From positions 1 to 53,743 of the forward strand of contig CACXAQ010000012.1 in NCBI GenBank assembly GCA_902765595.1: a stretch of 53,743 nucleotides of DNA. Direction: 5' to 3'. Made by a program: the position numbers and the translations under genes. Every line of letters starts with the position of its first letter. Positions within the stretch are counted from its first letter, which is position 1. Under the pieces are notes generated by a model. It was not told the DNA's origin. It was given only the letters and a program-made list of their open reading frames with translations, and searched no databases. The DNA comes from Oscillospiraceae bacterium (GTDB lineage: Bacteria; Bacillota; Clostridia; Oscillospirales; Oscillospiraceae). Of this stretch, positions 11,660 to 20,599 are shown piece by piece.

Positions 11660-11956
11660 ATGGCAAAAGCAAGCGAAAAGTACGAAGTAATGTACATCAT
11701 CAACCCCAACTTCTCCGAGGAGGAGACCGCGGCCGTTGTTGAGAAGTTCAAGGCACTTGTTGAGGCAAATGGTACCCTGGAAGAGTTGGAGGAAATGGGC
11801 AAGCGCAAGCTGGCTTATGAGATCAACTACATTTCCGAGGGCTACTATGTGCTGATGAAGTTCCAGAGCGGTCCCGAGTTCCCCGCTGAGCTGGACCGTA
11901 TCCTCGGTATCACCGATGGCATCCTGCGTCGCCTGATCACCCTGCGCGCTGAGTAA
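11660..11956 (+). CDS. rpsF: 30S ribosomal protein S6
   Basis: A 98-residue S6 protein of normal length. The family features are visible: KYEVMYIINPNFSEEE at the N-terminus, LEEMGKRKLAYEINYISEGYYVLMKF in the middle, and ELDRILGITDGILRRLIT near the end. The ATG at 11660 has an excellent AGAAGGAGGTG site; an in-frame ATG at 11627 is upstream of it and is not family sequence. S6 pairs with S18 in the platform of the 30S subunit. It is first in the rpsF-ssb-rpsR operon. Confidence 0.96.
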   Translation: MAKASEKYEVMYIINPNFSEEETAAVVEKFKALVEANGTLEELEEMGKRKLAYEINYISEGYYVLMKFQSGPEFPAELDRILGITDGILRRLITLRAE

Positions 11957-11967
11957 GGAGAGACAAG

Positions 11968-12429
11968 ATGCTCAATCACATTGTCATCATGGGCCGTCTG
12001 ACCCGGGACCCCGAGCTCAGATATACCCAGTCCAACACGCCCGTGGCGTCCTTCACCGTGGCGGTCGACCGTGACTTCGGCGGCCGTGACGGCGGCGAAA
12101 AGCAGACCGATTTCATCGACTGCTCCGCCTGGCGCCAGACCGGCGAGTTCGTGTCGAAGTACTTCCGGAAGGGCAGCATGATCGTTGTCTCCGGCCGCAT
12201 GCAGTCCCGCAAGTGGCAGGATCGCGACGGCAACAACCGCACCAGCTGGGAAGTCAGCGCGGACAATGTTTACTTTGGCGAGAGCCGCCGCCGCGACGAG
12301 GACAGCCGCGACAGCTACTCTCCCAGCAACTACGGCGGAAACGGCGCCGACAATAACCGCAGCGCTTCCGCTCCTGCCCCCTCCGCCTTCGCGGAGCTGG
12401 GCGACGACGACGGCGAACTGCCGTTCTAA
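11968..12429 (+). CDS. ssb: Single-stranded DNA-binding protein
   Basis: A 153-residue SSB. The OB fold begins LNHIVIMGRLTRDPELRYTQ and includes FIDCSAWRQTGEFVSKYFRKGSMIVVSGRM (residues about 50-79). A glycine/asparagine/serine-rich linker leads to the acidic tip DDDGELPF, the conserved tail that recruits repair proteins. It lies 11 bp after rpsF and 26 bp before rpsR, the usual Firmicutes order. Confidence 0.97.
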   Translation: MLNHIVIMGRLTRDPELRYTQSNTPVASFTVAVDRDFGGRDGGEKQTDFIDCSAWRQTGEFVSKYFRKGSMIVVSGRMQSRKWQDRDGNNRTSWEVSADNVYFGESRRRDEDSRDSYSPSNYGGNGADNNRSASAPAPSAFAELGDDDGELPF

Positions 12430-12455
12430 TGATACTATAAAAGGAGGATACCGCT

Positions 12456-12707
12456 TTGGCTTTCGATAAGACTAACCCCAAGAACCGCAAGCGCAGAAAA
12501 GTTTGCCAGTTCTGCGTGGACAAGGCGACTTATATCGATTATAAGGACACCGCCAAGCTCCGCCGCTACCTGTCCGAGCGCGGCAAGATCCTGCCCCGCC
12601 GCACCACCGGTACCTGCGCCATGCATCAGCGCGAGCTGACCGAGGCGATCAAGCGCTCCCGCCAGATCGCTCTCCTGCCTTTTTCGTCTGCCATTGCGAG
12701 CCGGTGA
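12456..12707 (+). CDS. rpsR: 30S ribosomal protein S18 (TTG start)
   Basis: An 83-residue S18. The core [42 protein letters not shown] is standard. The start is TTG at 12456, chosen because AAGGAGG (12441-12447) is at ideal distance and the encoded [14 protein letters not shown] matches the family. The last residues (about SSAIASR) and the stop codon come from the intergenic repeat that begins near 12690, so the C-terminus has been slightly rewritten by repeat sequence. Confidence 0.94.
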   Translation: MAFDKTNPKNRKRRKVCQFCVDKATYIDYKDTAKLRRYLSERGKILPRRTTGTCAMHQRELTEAIKRSRQIALLPFSSAIASR

Positions 12708-12812
12708 CCGATGTCACCGGCGTGGCAATCCGTTTTCCTTCGCAGGGGCGGGGCTTGCCCCGCCCGGGAACGCTGATCCCCCAACGGGCCGGGCAAGCCC
12801 GGCCCCTACGGG
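12690..12812. repeat. Two adjacent palindromic intergenic repeats
   Basis: Unit 1 (about 12691-12730) is an inverted repeat: TTGC, GAG, CCGGTGAC, CGAT, GTCACCGG, CGTG, GCAA, followed by TCCG. A relative lies at about 24687-24730. Unit 2 has 22-bp arms at 12744-12765 and 12786-12807 that are inverted copies with two mismatches (AGGGGCGGGGCTTGCCCC and complement). They separate rpsR from the convergent gene at 12826 and may terminate transcription. Confidence 0.65.
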
Positions 12813-12825
12813 GAGAATGGGCCTC

Positions 12826-14802
12826 TCACGGGCAAAACTCCTCCGGCAGGGGGACCGTTTCCGTCACCTCGTGGTAGTCCTCGCCGGCGAGATACGTCAC
12901 CGAGACGGCTTTGCCGTCTTCAGTGAACGCTGCGGACAGGAAAGGATCGACTATAGCGGCGCGCGCTTCGGAGAACGCATGAAGGACTGCGCCCGCGCCG
13001 GGGTGGAACAGGATACACAGCTCCAAGGTGCTGTTGCCCGGTTCCCGAACCAGGCGCTCCCCCTGCCGGGCGAGGACGCCATAGTATGCGGGGGAGAGCA
13101 GGCCCTCCTCCGAGGCATAATACACCGTCCAGCGGGTGCCGATCCCGGTGCCCGCCTGGACGCTCACCGACCAGAGGTCATCCTCCTCTTGCTTCACCTC
13201 CGGGCGGCGGTTTACCGGACCGTAGGCCCAGACCAGCGCCCCGGCACGGTCATAGAGATGCACGGCATAAACGCCGTCTTGTTCAAAAACCCCGTAGATC
13301 TCGTTGCCCTCGATCTGCTCGCCCGGCGATGTGGAGAGCACACCGTTCCGGGTCAGCACCTCCAGCAGCGCATCATAGGTCCCGGCGGGGAAGCGATACC
13401 AAGCATTGATGGACGCATAGGGATTGGGGGAAAACAGGGCATAAATACCATCAAAGTCATAGTAGACCCAAAAAGTCCCGAGATAAGAGTTGAAATCCGT
13501 TTCTTCGGGCATGCCGGAGGCTGGGATCACGCGGAAGGCCAGGCGAAGCCACGGCTTGGATTCCAACACCGGGATCGAGGGAGTCAAGATCTGCTCGTCC
13601 GGCTCCATGGCATCCAGGCAGATCCGATACAAGGCCTCGGCCGCCTTGCCCGGGATCCATGCGGCCTCTCCGCCGAACTCCACCTCGCATCCAAAGCCCT
13701 CCTTCTCCGCAACGTCCGGAGGAAGCATCAGCACGGGGCTCACCGTTGGCACGGTGGAGAGGCCGTGGAAGGCCTCGTCTGGCTCGAACACAGGTCCGCC
13801 TCCGCTTCCTCCGGCAGGGGGCAACACCATCGCCACCACGCCCGCCTTTGCCCGCTTGGTGAAGCTCAGATCGGTATAGTCTTCGCCGTTCACCGTGACG
13901 TCCGCCGTATACACGGTATAGGAGGAAGCCCCGCGTTCATCCGTCACCCACTCCACCAGCAGATCGCTGCCGCCCTGAACGCCGTAGGAATAGTAGACGT
14001 ACAGATCTTGCGTCTCCCGAGTGGTCCGGCTGAATATGGCTAGGTGGGAGCGGTGCATTCCGGAGCCCCAGGAATAGGTAAACAGCAGATCCGGGACTTC
14101 GTTGAGGCCAAAAGAATCAAAGGGGACTGCGCTGGTAAAACCGTAGCCACCAAAGCCGAACGCCAAGGCGAAGATCTCCTCCCCATCCAGCAGAAAGGCG
14201 TCGCCCTCATCGGGGTCCTTGAAAATCCGGCAATCCATGGCCGCGGCGACCTCTTCCGGGGTCACGTCCACCAGGGAAGAAAAGAAGATCTGGGGCAGAA
14301 GCCGATCCTGCTTGACAGAGGCCTCGCCGTGCAGGCCCGAAAAAACCGCCCAAAAGGAGTTGTCCCCCGGCTGGAGAAGGAACAGCAGCCTGGACCGATC
14401 CCCCGCGATGGCCTTCTGCTCTGCACCGTCCAGGGCAAAGAAGTCGGCGCCTGTACCGTCGTCCAGCCGAAGGGCAACCAGACCCTGCCCCAGGATCAGA
14501 CCGCTTTCCCCGTCGGCGGAGAAGTCTCCCATGATTTTCACAGGCACCGACGCGTCTGAGGGGTTGCGGATCGTCAGCTGACAGAGGAAATAAACGTAAT
14601 CATCCACCACGGCAAAGTCCGAGAAATAGGATTCCTTTTCCACCAGATAAGGCTGGGCGGCCTCCGCTGTCCGGGCTCCGCTCTCCGCGTCCGGCGCGGG
14701 CTTGGGTCGCGCAAACAGATACAGCGTCAGCAGCGCCGCCGGCAGCAAAAGGAGCAGCCCGGCCAAAAGGGCACCCTTGGAAACATTCTTTCGATTCTGC
14801 AT
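12826..14802 (-). CDS. Large membrane-anchored extracytoplasmic protein, unknown function
   Basis: A 658-residue protein. A short basic N-terminus (MQNRKNVSKG) precedes one hydrophobic helix (about residues 10-31), which can be an uncleaved signal anchor. The rest is extracytoplasmic and rich in beta-type, acidic sequence with a glycine-rich patch (GGSGGG, about residue 340). No catalytic motif is apparent. The ATG is preceded by AGGAGGCGT. It is a single gene, convergent with rpsR. Family unknown to me. Confidence 0.7.
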   Translation of the reverse strand: MQNRKNVSKGALLAGLLLLLPAALLTLYLFARPKPAPDAESGARTAEAAQPYLVEKESYFSDFAVVDDYVYFLCQLTIRNPSDASVPVKIMGDFSADGESGLILGQGLVALRLDDGTGADFFALDGAEQKAIAGDRSRLLFLLQPGDNSFWAVFSGLHGEASVKQDRLLPQIFFSSLVDVTPEEVAAAMDCRIFKDPDEGDAFLLDGEEIFALAFGFGGYGFTSAVPFDSFGLNEVPDLLFTYSWGSGMHRSHLAIFSRTTRETQDLYVYYSYGVQGGSDLLVEWVTDERGASSYTVYTADVTVNGEDYTDLSFTKRAKAGVVAMVLPPAGGSGGGPVFEPDEAFHGLSTVPTVSPVLMLPPDVAEKEGFGCEVEFGGEAAWIPGKAAEALYRICLDAMEPDEQILTPSIPVLESKPWLRLAFRVIPASGMPEETDFNSYLGTFWVYYDFDGIYALFSPNPYASINAWYRFPAGTYDALLEVLTRNGVLSTSPGEQIEGNEIYGVFEQDGVYAVHLYDRAGALVWAYGPVNRRPEVKQEEDDLWSVSVQAGTGIGTRWTVYYASEEGLLSPAYYGVLARQGERLVREPGNSTLELCILFHPGAGAVLHAFSEARAAIVDPFLSAAFTEDGKAVSVTYLAGEDYHEVTETVPLPEEFCP

Positions 14803-14861
14803 ACGACGCCTCCTTTCTCTCTGACCGTAGAACGGTTCACACGGCCAAAAGGTTTCAGAAA

Positions 14862-14895
14862 TCTAAAAAAATCCGTCAGGCTTTGCAAAAAGCCT
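14862..14895 (-). terminator. Terminator after the inositol-phosphatase-family gene
   Basis: On the minus strand AATCCGTTAGGCTTT pairs with AAGCCTGACGGATT and is followed by a seven-T run. It closes the metK-phosphatase unit. Confidence 0.88.
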
Positions 14896-14934
14896 AACGG
14901 ATTCAGCAGTTTTTGTCAAGAACGCTTGGTATTC

Positions 14935-15732
14935 TTATGAATTCGCCATTTCCAGGAAGGAGCAGCTGTTCTCCGGGCTTGCCGCCAGGATCGTGGGCTT
15001 GCTGCCGTCGAAGGGCAGGGGGCTGCCGTGGATATCCGTGACCCGTCCCCCGGCCTCCGAGACAATGAGCGCCCCGGCGGCGTAGTCCCAGAGGGAGACC
15101 TGCAGCTCGAAATAGGCCCCGGCCCGGCCGGCGGCCACGCTGCACAGGTCCAGGGCCGCGGAGCCCTGCCGGCGCACGTCCAGGCCCGCCCGGCAGGCCC
15201 GCTCCGCCAGGACGAAGGAGCGGCTCATCTTGCTCTCGTCGTAGGGCGCGGTGCCGAAGCAGATCACCGTCTCGCTGAGGGGCGCCGGGTCTACCCGGAT
15301 GGGGCGGCCGTTGAGGCAGGCCCCCTCCCCCCGCAAGGCGGAGAACATCTCGTCCACATAGGGGTTGTACACCGCCCCGGCCTCCGGAACGCCATAGTGG
15401 GTGTAGGCCACGGAGATGGCGCTGTGGTTCAGGTGGTGGACAAAATTCATGGTGCCGTCGATGGGGTCGATGATGAACAGGTGCTCCGCCCCCAAATCGT
15501 CGTTCCGGTCGCTCTCCTCGCAGAAGAAGCGGGCGCCGGGGACGGCGGCGGTGAGCCGCTCCATCAGCAGGGCCTGGACCCGCCGGTCATATTCCGTGAC
15601 CACGTTGCGGTGGTCGGTCTTGCTCTCGGCAAGGATCACCCGGGCGGCCAGCATCAGCTGGGCCGCCTCCCGCTGGGCGCGCTGGATGGCGGCCAGGATC
15701 TCCCGCGGGCTCAGACTGCTTTCCTCAGCCAC
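14935..15732 (-). CDS. Inositol monophosphatase family protein (GTG start)
   Basis: A 265-residue member of the lithium-sensitive phosphatase superfamily. Metal-binding motifs are present: EESD (about residue 68), [12 protein letters not shown] (about 85-96) and [15 protein letters not shown] (about 213-227). The start is GTG 15732, overlapping the metK stop by 8 nt with GGGAGG upstream; the longer open frame upstream is just the antisense-free overlap with metK. Members hydrolyse inositol phosphates or related sugar phosphates (or PAP); the substrate cannot be decided. Overlap with metK implies cotranscription under the SAM riboswitch, which would suit a role near sulfur/SAM metabolism. Confidence 0.87.
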   Translation of the reverse strand: MAEESSLSPREILAAIQRAQREAAQLMLAARVILAESKTDHRNVVTEYDRRVQALLMERLTAAVPGARFFCEESDRNDDLGAEHLFIIDPIDGTMNFVHHLNHSAISVAYTHYGVPEAGAVYNPYVDEMFSALRGEGACLNGRPIRVDPAPLSETVICFGTAPYDESKMSRSFVLAERACRAGLDVRRQGSAALDLCSVAAGRAGAYFELQVSLWDYAAGALIVSEAGGRVTDIHGSPLPFDGSKPTILAASPENSCSFLEMANS

Positions 15733-16879
15733 GCTGGATCGCCTCCCGCAGGGCCTGGGCCCGGTCGGTGTCCTCCCAGCGGACGCCCAGGTCTTCCCGA
15801 CCCATGTGGCCGTAGGCGGCGAGCCGCCGATAGATGGGGCGGCGCAGGTCCAGATCCCGGATGATGGCGGCGGGACGGAAGTCGAAGACCCGGCGCACGG
15901 CCTCCGCCAGCTTGTCATCGGAGACCACGCCGGTGCCGAAGGTCTCCACCAGAACGCTCACAGGCTCCGCCACGCCGATGGCGTAGGCCAGCTGGATCTG
16001 GCAGCGTCTGGCAAGCCCCGCGGCAACCACGTTCTTGGCAGCCCAGCGGGCGGCGTAGGCGGCGGAACGGTCCACCTTGGTGGGGTCCTTGCCGGAGAAA
16101 GCGCCGCCGCCGTGGGGAGCGCTGCCGCCGTAGGTGTCCACGATGATCTTGCGGCCGGTGAGGCCGGAGTCCCCCTGGGGCCCGCCGATGACGAAGCGGC
16201 CGGTGGGGTTGATGAAGTATTTGGTGTTCCCGTCCAGGAGCTTTGCGGGCACGGTGGGCTTCACCACCAGCTCCAGCATATCCCGGCGGATCTGCTCCAG
16301 CGTGGCCTCGGGGGCGTGCTGGGTGGAAATGACGATGGCGTCGATGCGGACGGGGCGGCGGTCCTCGTCGTATTCCACGGTGACCTGGGTCTTGCCGTCG
16401 GGCCGCAGATAATTCACCAGGCCCTCCTTGCGGATGGCGGTCAGGCGCTTGGCCAGCTTGTGGCTGAGGGAGATGGCAAGGGGCATCAGCTCCTCGGTCT
16501 CGTCGCAGGCGTAGCCGAACATCATGCCCTGGTCGCCGGCGCCGCCCACTTCATCGTTGGTGCCCAGGGCGATGTCGGCGGACTGCTCGTCGATGCTGGT
16601 GATGATGCCGCAGGTGTCGCAGTCGAAGCCGTACTTGGCCCGGTCATAGCCGATGTCCCGGATCACGTCCCGGACGATCTTGGGGATGTCCACATAGCAC
16701 TCGGTGCTGATCTCGCCCATCACGTGGACAAGGCCGGTGCTCACCGTGGTCTCGCAGGCCACGCGGCCGTTGGGGTCGTTTTCCAGGATGGCGTCCAGCA
16801 CCGCATCGGAGATCTGGTCGCAGATCTTATCGGGATGTCCCTCGGTCACGGACTCGGATGTAAAGAAATAATGGCTCAT
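15725..16879 (-). CDS. metK: S-adenosylmethionine synthetase
   Basis: A 384-residue methionine adenosyltransferase, which makes SAM from methionine and ATP. Signatures include [20 protein letters not shown] at the N-terminus, [16 protein letters not shown] (about 112-127), and [16 protein letters not shown] (about 256-271, the phosphate loop). Length is normal. The ATG has an AAGGAGGACA site. The roughly 340-nt leader contains a SAM-I riboswitch and a terminator, so expression is expected to fall when SAM is plentiful. Confidence 0.97.
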   Translation of the reverse strand: MSHYFFTSESVTEGHPDKICDQISDAVLDAILENDPNGRVACETTVSTGLVHVMGEISTECYVDIPKIVRDVIRDIGYDRAKYGFDCDTCGIITSIDEQSADIALGTNDEVGGAGDQGMMFGYACDETEELMPLAISLSHKLAKRLTAIRKEGLVNYLRPDGKTQVTVEYDEDRRPVRIDAIVISTQHAPEATLEQIRRDMLELVVKPTVPAKLLDGNTKYFINPTGRFVIGGPQGDSGLTGRKIIVDTYGGSAPHGGGAFSGKDPTKVDRSAAYAARWAAKNVVAAGLARRCQIQLAYAIGVAEPVSVLVETFGTGVVSDDKLAEAVRRVFDFRPAAIIRDLDLRRPIYRRLAAYGHMGREDLGVRWEDTDRAQALREAIQRG

Positions 16880-17079
16880 AGTTTTTTGTCCTCCTTGAAT
16901 TTTTGAGTGACAGCACAGCAGGATCCGGCAAGAGCAGATCCCGAGAGAATTTGAGCTCTGATGAAGGCAGTTTTACGCAGGAATACTTTGTGTATTTCAA
17001 GTAAAAATGACAAAAACAGAGCGCAAATTATCCGGGAGATGCCGAGGACGGATCGTGCGGTGTTGTCATAAAGAGAAAA

Positions 17080-17107
17080 ACGCGCGCTGTCCCGGACAGT
17101 GCGCGTC
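17080..17107 (-). terminator. Riboswitch-controlled terminator upstream of metK
   Basis: On the minus strand ACGCGCACTGTCC pairs with GGACAGCGCGCGT and is followed by TTTTTC. It lies just downstream of the SAM-I aptamer and is the likely expression platform. Confidence 0.8.
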
Positions 17108-17123
17108 AAAGCTGCTTTTTGAA

Positions 17124-17219
17124 GCCTCATCTTTCGTCTCACCGCCGGATTTGGCACCTTGCGCCGACGCGCAGGTTGCCGGGTTTCACAGGGCCGTTCC
17201 CTCCACCACTCTTGATAAT
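17124..17219 (-). promoter_or_regulatory. SAM-I (S-box) riboswitch
   Basis: Read on the minus strand, the segment has the S-box landmarks in order: TTATCAAGAG, GGTGGAGGGA, CGGCCCTGTGAAACCCGGCA, ACC, then GCAAGGTGCCAAATCC, and the closing GAAAGATGAG. It lies in the metK leader, ahead of a terminator, so SAM binding should cause premature termination. Confidence 0.93.
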
Positions 17220-17228
17220 GGCTATATG

Positions 17229-17258
17229 ATGGTGAAACGCCGCAAGGCGTTTCACCAT
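17229..17258. repeat. Hairpin repeat upstream of the SAM riboswitch
   Basis: A perfect 13-bp stem, ATGGTGAAACGCC with GGCGTTTCACCAT, and loop GCAA. It is flanked by ATAATGGCTATATG, nearly the same as ATAATGATTATATG at 53042-53053, where a larger hairpin array begins with GATGGCGAAA. Probably the same repeat family. Confidence 0.6.
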
Positions 17259-17345
17259 ATATTCATTGCAAGGTGTTCAATTGTGGGACTGATTATAGCA
17301 GGCTTTCCCCGTTTGTCAAGGAAAAATGCAAAAAAACAGCGCAGA

Positions 17346-18206
17346 TCACGAAAGCTGCCGCAGCAGGGAGAGAAATTTCTCCGCCGCGGGGGAGCGGATC
17401 TCCTTCGGCGCGCAGGCCACGCCGATCTCTACCAGGCAGGGCGGGTCCAGAGGCAGGGCCACGGTGTTTCCCCGCCAGCTCTCCAGCAGCAGGGCGTTGA
17501 CCAGGGTGATCCCCAGGCCCACCTCCACCATGGACAGGGCCGCCAGCGTGTCGCCGCAGGAGAAGCGGCGCCGGGGGACAATGTTTTCCTGGAGGAAGAG
17601 CCGAGAGTTGTCCGTCTCCCGGTCCGGATGGATCTCGATAAAAGATTCCCCGGCAAAGCGTTCCAGGGGAAAAGCGGACTCTCCTGCCAGAGAATGTGAC
17701 GTCGGCAGGACCGCCATCAGCTGTTCCTGCTTCCAGCCGATCCATTCAAAGTCACCGCTGCGGCGGCTGATCAGGGCAAGGTCTGCCTGCCCGTCCGCCA
17801 CCGCGTCCCCCAGCTCCGAGCTGGTCCCCTCGAACAGCTCCACCCGGATCCCCGGCCACTGGCGGCTGAATTCCGACACCAGCCGGGCCAGCATGGGGAG
17901 ATAGCTTCCGTAGGAGCTTCCGATGCGCAGCCTCCCCCGGTCCAGCCCCAGCAGCGCCGCCAGCGCCTGGTCCGCCTGCTCCTGGGCGGCGAGCAGGCGG
18001 CGCCAGGAGGGCAGCATCTCTTCGCAGGCTGTCGTGGGCCGCACCCCGCGTCGCTCCCGGATCAGTAGGGTCAGGCCGGTCTCCTGCTCCAGAGACGCAA
18101 TGCTGCGGCTCAGGCCCGATGGTGTGTAGCCCAGCTTTTCCGCAGCGGCGGACAGGGTGCCCAATTCCAGCACCTGGAGCAGTACCCGGATCTTTTCCGT
18201 TTCCAT
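17346..18206 (-). CDS. LysR-family transcriptional regulator
   Basis: A 286-residue LysR-type regulator: N-terminal winged helix-turn-helix (about residues 1-60, LGTLSAAAEKLGYTPSGLSRSIASLEQETG) and a periplasmic-binding-like effector domain for the rest. ATG 18206 is used because AAAGGAGAAGCCT precedes it; a more upstream ATG lacks a site. It is divergent from an EamA transporter, separated by 97 bp that contain an inverted repeat. The usual arrangement is that the regulator controls the divergent transporter in response to a small effector, here unknown. Confidence 0.9.
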   Translation of the reverse strand: METEKIRVLLQVLELGTLSAAAEKLGYTPSGLSRSIASLEQETGLTLLIRERRGVRPTTACEEMLPSWRRLLAAQEQADQALAALLGLDRGRLRIGSSYGSYLPMLARLVSEFSRQWPGIRVELFEGTSSELGDAVADGQADLALISRRSGDFEWIGWKQEQLMAVLPTSHSLAGESAFPLERFAGESFIEIHPDRETDNSRLFLQENIVPRRRFSCGDTLAALSMVEVGLGITLVNALLLESWRGNTVALPLDPPCLVEIGVACAPKEIRSPAAEKFLSLLRQLS

Positions 18207-18246
18207 AGGCTTCTCCTTTGACAAATAGTCAAAATAATGATGATTT

Positions 18247-18283
18247 ATTTTCGTTTTACGAAATGATAAACCGGGCTTATACT
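18247..18283 (+). promoter_or_regulatory. Operator and promoter between lysR and the transporter
   Basis: TTTCG (18249-18253), five bases, CGAAA (18259-18263) forms an inverted repeat of the T-N11-A type that LysR proteins bind. It overlaps a candidate -35 TTTACG (18255-18260), 17 bp from a -10 TATACT (18278-18283). Overlap suggests control of the EamA gene. Confidence 0.6.
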
Positions 18284-18303
18284 CTTGTCAAGAGGTGAGG
18301 AGC

Positions 18304-19221
18304 ATGAAAACAAGACAGGCGGAAGGACTTTTAGCGGCGCTGATCGTGGCGCGTGCCAGTTCTCTGCTATTCAGCAAGCTGGTCATGCGCGGCATGGGAC
18401 CCTTTGAACTGATGGGGCTGCGGTTTTCGCTGGCCTTTCTGATCATGCTGCTGGTGTTTCGTCGGCGATTCCGCGGCATGTCCCGGGCGACTCTGGGGCG
18501 CGGCTTCCTGCTTGGGGCGGCATTTTTTGCGGTGATGGCCGCAGAGCTCTCCGGCCTGCGGCGGACAGATTCCTCTACCACTTCTTTTTTGGAGAATACC
18601 GCCATCGTCTGGGTCCCGCTGCTGGAGGCTGGGCTGAATCGGCGGCGGCCCGGGGGCCGCACCCTGCTGAGCGCGGGCATGACCCTGGGCGGAGTGGCCC
18701 TGCTGACCCTGGGCCGCAGCGGTTTCCGCCTCGGCGCGGGAGAACTGCTGTGCCTGCTGGCGGCGCTGCTCTATGCCGGGGCCATCCTCCTGACAGCGCG
18801 GCTCTCCCGCGAGGATGAGCCGCTGACCCTGGGCATTCTGCAAATCGGCTTCATTGGACTTTTCGGCTGGATCGTCGCCGCGCTGTTTGAGACGCCCACC
18901 CTGCCGCGGGACGGTGTAACCTGGGGCGCGATCGGTTACCTTGCGCTGGTGTGCAGCTGCTTCGGCTTCACCCTGCAGCCCATGGCCCAGCGCTATGTGA
19001 GCGCGGAGCGGGCCGGACTCTTCTGCGCCCTCAATCCTCTGACGGCGGCCCTGCTGGGCGCGCTGTTTCTGGGAGAACGGCTGGGTCTTGCCGGACTCTT
19101 GGGCGCAGGACTGATCCTGCTGGGCATCCTGGTACAGAGAGGAAAAGGCAGGTCCCGGGTCAGAAGACAAGAAATCGCGGTGCGCCCTTGGGCGCACTCA
19201 CATCGGGATACGGCAGCATAA
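18304..19221 (+). CDS. EamA/DMT-family exporter
   Basis: A 305-residue integral membrane protein with about ten hydrophobic segments arranged as two EamA halves, as in drug/metabolite transporters. The second half contains the typical AERAGLFCALNPLTAALLGALFLGERL pattern (about residues 235-260). The C-terminal 30 residues are basic and cytoplasmic. The ATG at 18304 is preceded by GAGGTGAGGAGC. Substrate unknown; divergent LysR regulation suggests an amino acid or metabolite exporter. Confidence 0.88.
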   Translation: MKTRQAEGLLAALIVARASSLLFSKLVMRGMGPFELMGLRFSLAFLIMLLVFRRRFRGMSRATLGRGFLLGAAFFAVMAAELSGLRRTDSSTTSFLENTAIVWVPLLEAGLNRRRPGGRTLLSAGMTLGGVALLTLGRSGFRLGAGELLCLLAALLYAGAILLTARLSREDEPLTLGILQIGFIGLFGWIVAALFETPTLPRDGVTWGAIGYLALVCSCFGFTLQPMAQRYVSAERAGLFCALNPLTAALLGALFLGERLGLAGLLGAGLILLGILVQRGKGRSRVRRQEIAVRPWAHSHRDTAA

Positions 19222-19301
19222 AACGATTGACAGCAGGGAGATAAGAGCATATTCTCATAGCAGAACGTGCAGAAAGCTGCGCCCATGAAAAGGAGCGTCC
19301 C

Positions 19302-20447
19302 ATGAGAAAACCGATTGCCATTTTGCTGTGTCTGGTGCTGCTGGCCTCGTTGCTGGGCGGCTGCTCCGCCGCGCCAACGACCGAAGCGACCGCCGCGCCG
19401 GAGCAGACAGAACCGCTCCCCACCGATGCCGAGCCGGTCACGGAGGAACCGGAGCCCGTGCCAACCGAGTCTGTACCGGGGGAACCGGAACCTGCGCCAG
19501 CCGAGCCGACCCCTGAGGAACCGGAGCCTACGCCGGTGCAGGGTCATTATACTTTCCAGCCCAAGGTCTGCTCGTCCTATATGAGGGAACTTTTCGGGGA
19601 GACCATGGTTGAGACCTGGTACAACCTGGTGGATGCGGTCATGGCCGGAGAGGATACCTTTGCCTGTCCGGATGCCCATACCTATGACTGGGTGATGGGC
19701 CAGTTTCCCGACAAGTGCTTCCCGGTGCTGGTGGAGCTGATCGACTACTGCTATGACCGGGGGAATCCCGTGACCGACGGCGTGGCGAGCTTTACCTATC
19801 TGGTGCCGCCGGAGGAGGCTGCCGCGCGGATCGCGGATTTTGCCGCCCTTGTGGAGGGGATCCTCAACGAGACCCTGGCGGACGACTACACCGATCTGGA
19901 GAAGGCGCTGGCGCTGTATATCTACTTTTCGCACCACTATATATACGATTACGAGGCGGCCAGACCGGACATTTACGTGGACTACCTCTCCGGCTACCGC
20001 GTGCTCACCACCGGGACCGGCATCTGCCAGGAATTCTCGGTGGCCTACTCCTATCTGCTGCTGCAGGCGGGGGTGGACGCCTCCACCATGAGCGGGCATC
20101 GAAGCTATGACCGGGCGCCGCACCAATGGAGCTATGTGAAGATCAACGGGCATGATTTCCACATCGATCCCACGTATGTGATCGGAGATTATGACTCCCT
20201 CAGCTACTTCATGATGACCGATGAGCAGCGCGAGGCGGCGGACAGCTATCCGCGCAGCGAGTATACCATTTGCTCCAATTACGCCCAGGATCACCCGCAC
20301 GCTGACTACTCGGCGGACGACGACAGCTTCCGCCCGATCTGGGCGGGCAGCTTCCGCGGCTTTGACCATGAGACCCGCACGCTGCTGTATGAAGTGTACG
20401 AGGATGGGGGCTCGACGATACAGAGCTTTGACTATTCGGGCTGGTGA
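19302..20447 (+). CDS. Transglutaminase-like lipoprotein
   Basis: A 381-residue surface lipoprotein. The lipobox LLGGC ends at about residue 21. It is followed by about 60 residues of proline/glutamate/threonine repeats (EPEPVPTE type), a wall-spanning spacer. The folded part ends in a transglutaminase/protease core with the triad C242 (GICQEFSVAY), H274 (HQWSYVKI) and D289 (HIDPTY). Family members act as peptidases or cross-linkers at the cell surface. ATG 19302 has an AAAGGAGCG site. It is the last intact host gene before spoVT. Confidence 0.88.
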   Translation: MRKPIAILLCLVLLASLLGGCSAAPTTEATAAPEQTEPLPTDAEPVTEEPEPVPTESVPGEPEPAPAEPTPEEPEPTPVQGHYTFQPKVCSSYMRELFGETMVETWYNLVDAVMAGEDTFACPDAHTYDWVMGQFPDKCFPVLVELIDYCYDRGNPVTDGVASFTYLVPPEEAAARIADFAALVEGILNETLADDYTDLEKALALYIYFSHHYIYDYEAARPDIYVDYLSGYRVLTTGTGICQEFSVAYSYLLLQAGVDASTMSGHRSYDRAPHQWSYVKINGHDFHIDPTYVIGDYDSLSYFMMTDEQREAADSYPRSEYTICSNYAQDHPHADYSADDDSFRPIWAGSFRGFDHETRTLLYEVYEDGGSTIQSFDYSGW

Positions 20448-20532
20448 ACACCGGCCTGAGGCAGGACGATCCCGGCGACTCTTTGAAGGCCCACGGCGTA
20501 TCGCAATGAAAAAGGTGAATAACGCAGTAATT

Positions 20533-20561
20533 GTATAAGAAAAATCCTCCTGCAAATACTA
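20533..20561 (+). promoter_or_regulatory. spoVT: Possible forespore-type (sigma-F/G-like) promoter of spoVT
   Basis: GTATA (20533-20537) and AATACTA (20555-20561) separated by 17 bp resemble forespore sigma promoters. They lie 39 bp ahead of the spoVT ATG, which has AGGAGG at 20585-20590. spoVT is a SigG-dependent gene in Bacillus subtilis. The match is suggestive, not decisive. Confidence 0.4.
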
Positions 20562-20599
20562 TCCGTGACAACAGATAGAAACACAGGAGGAATTTTCAT

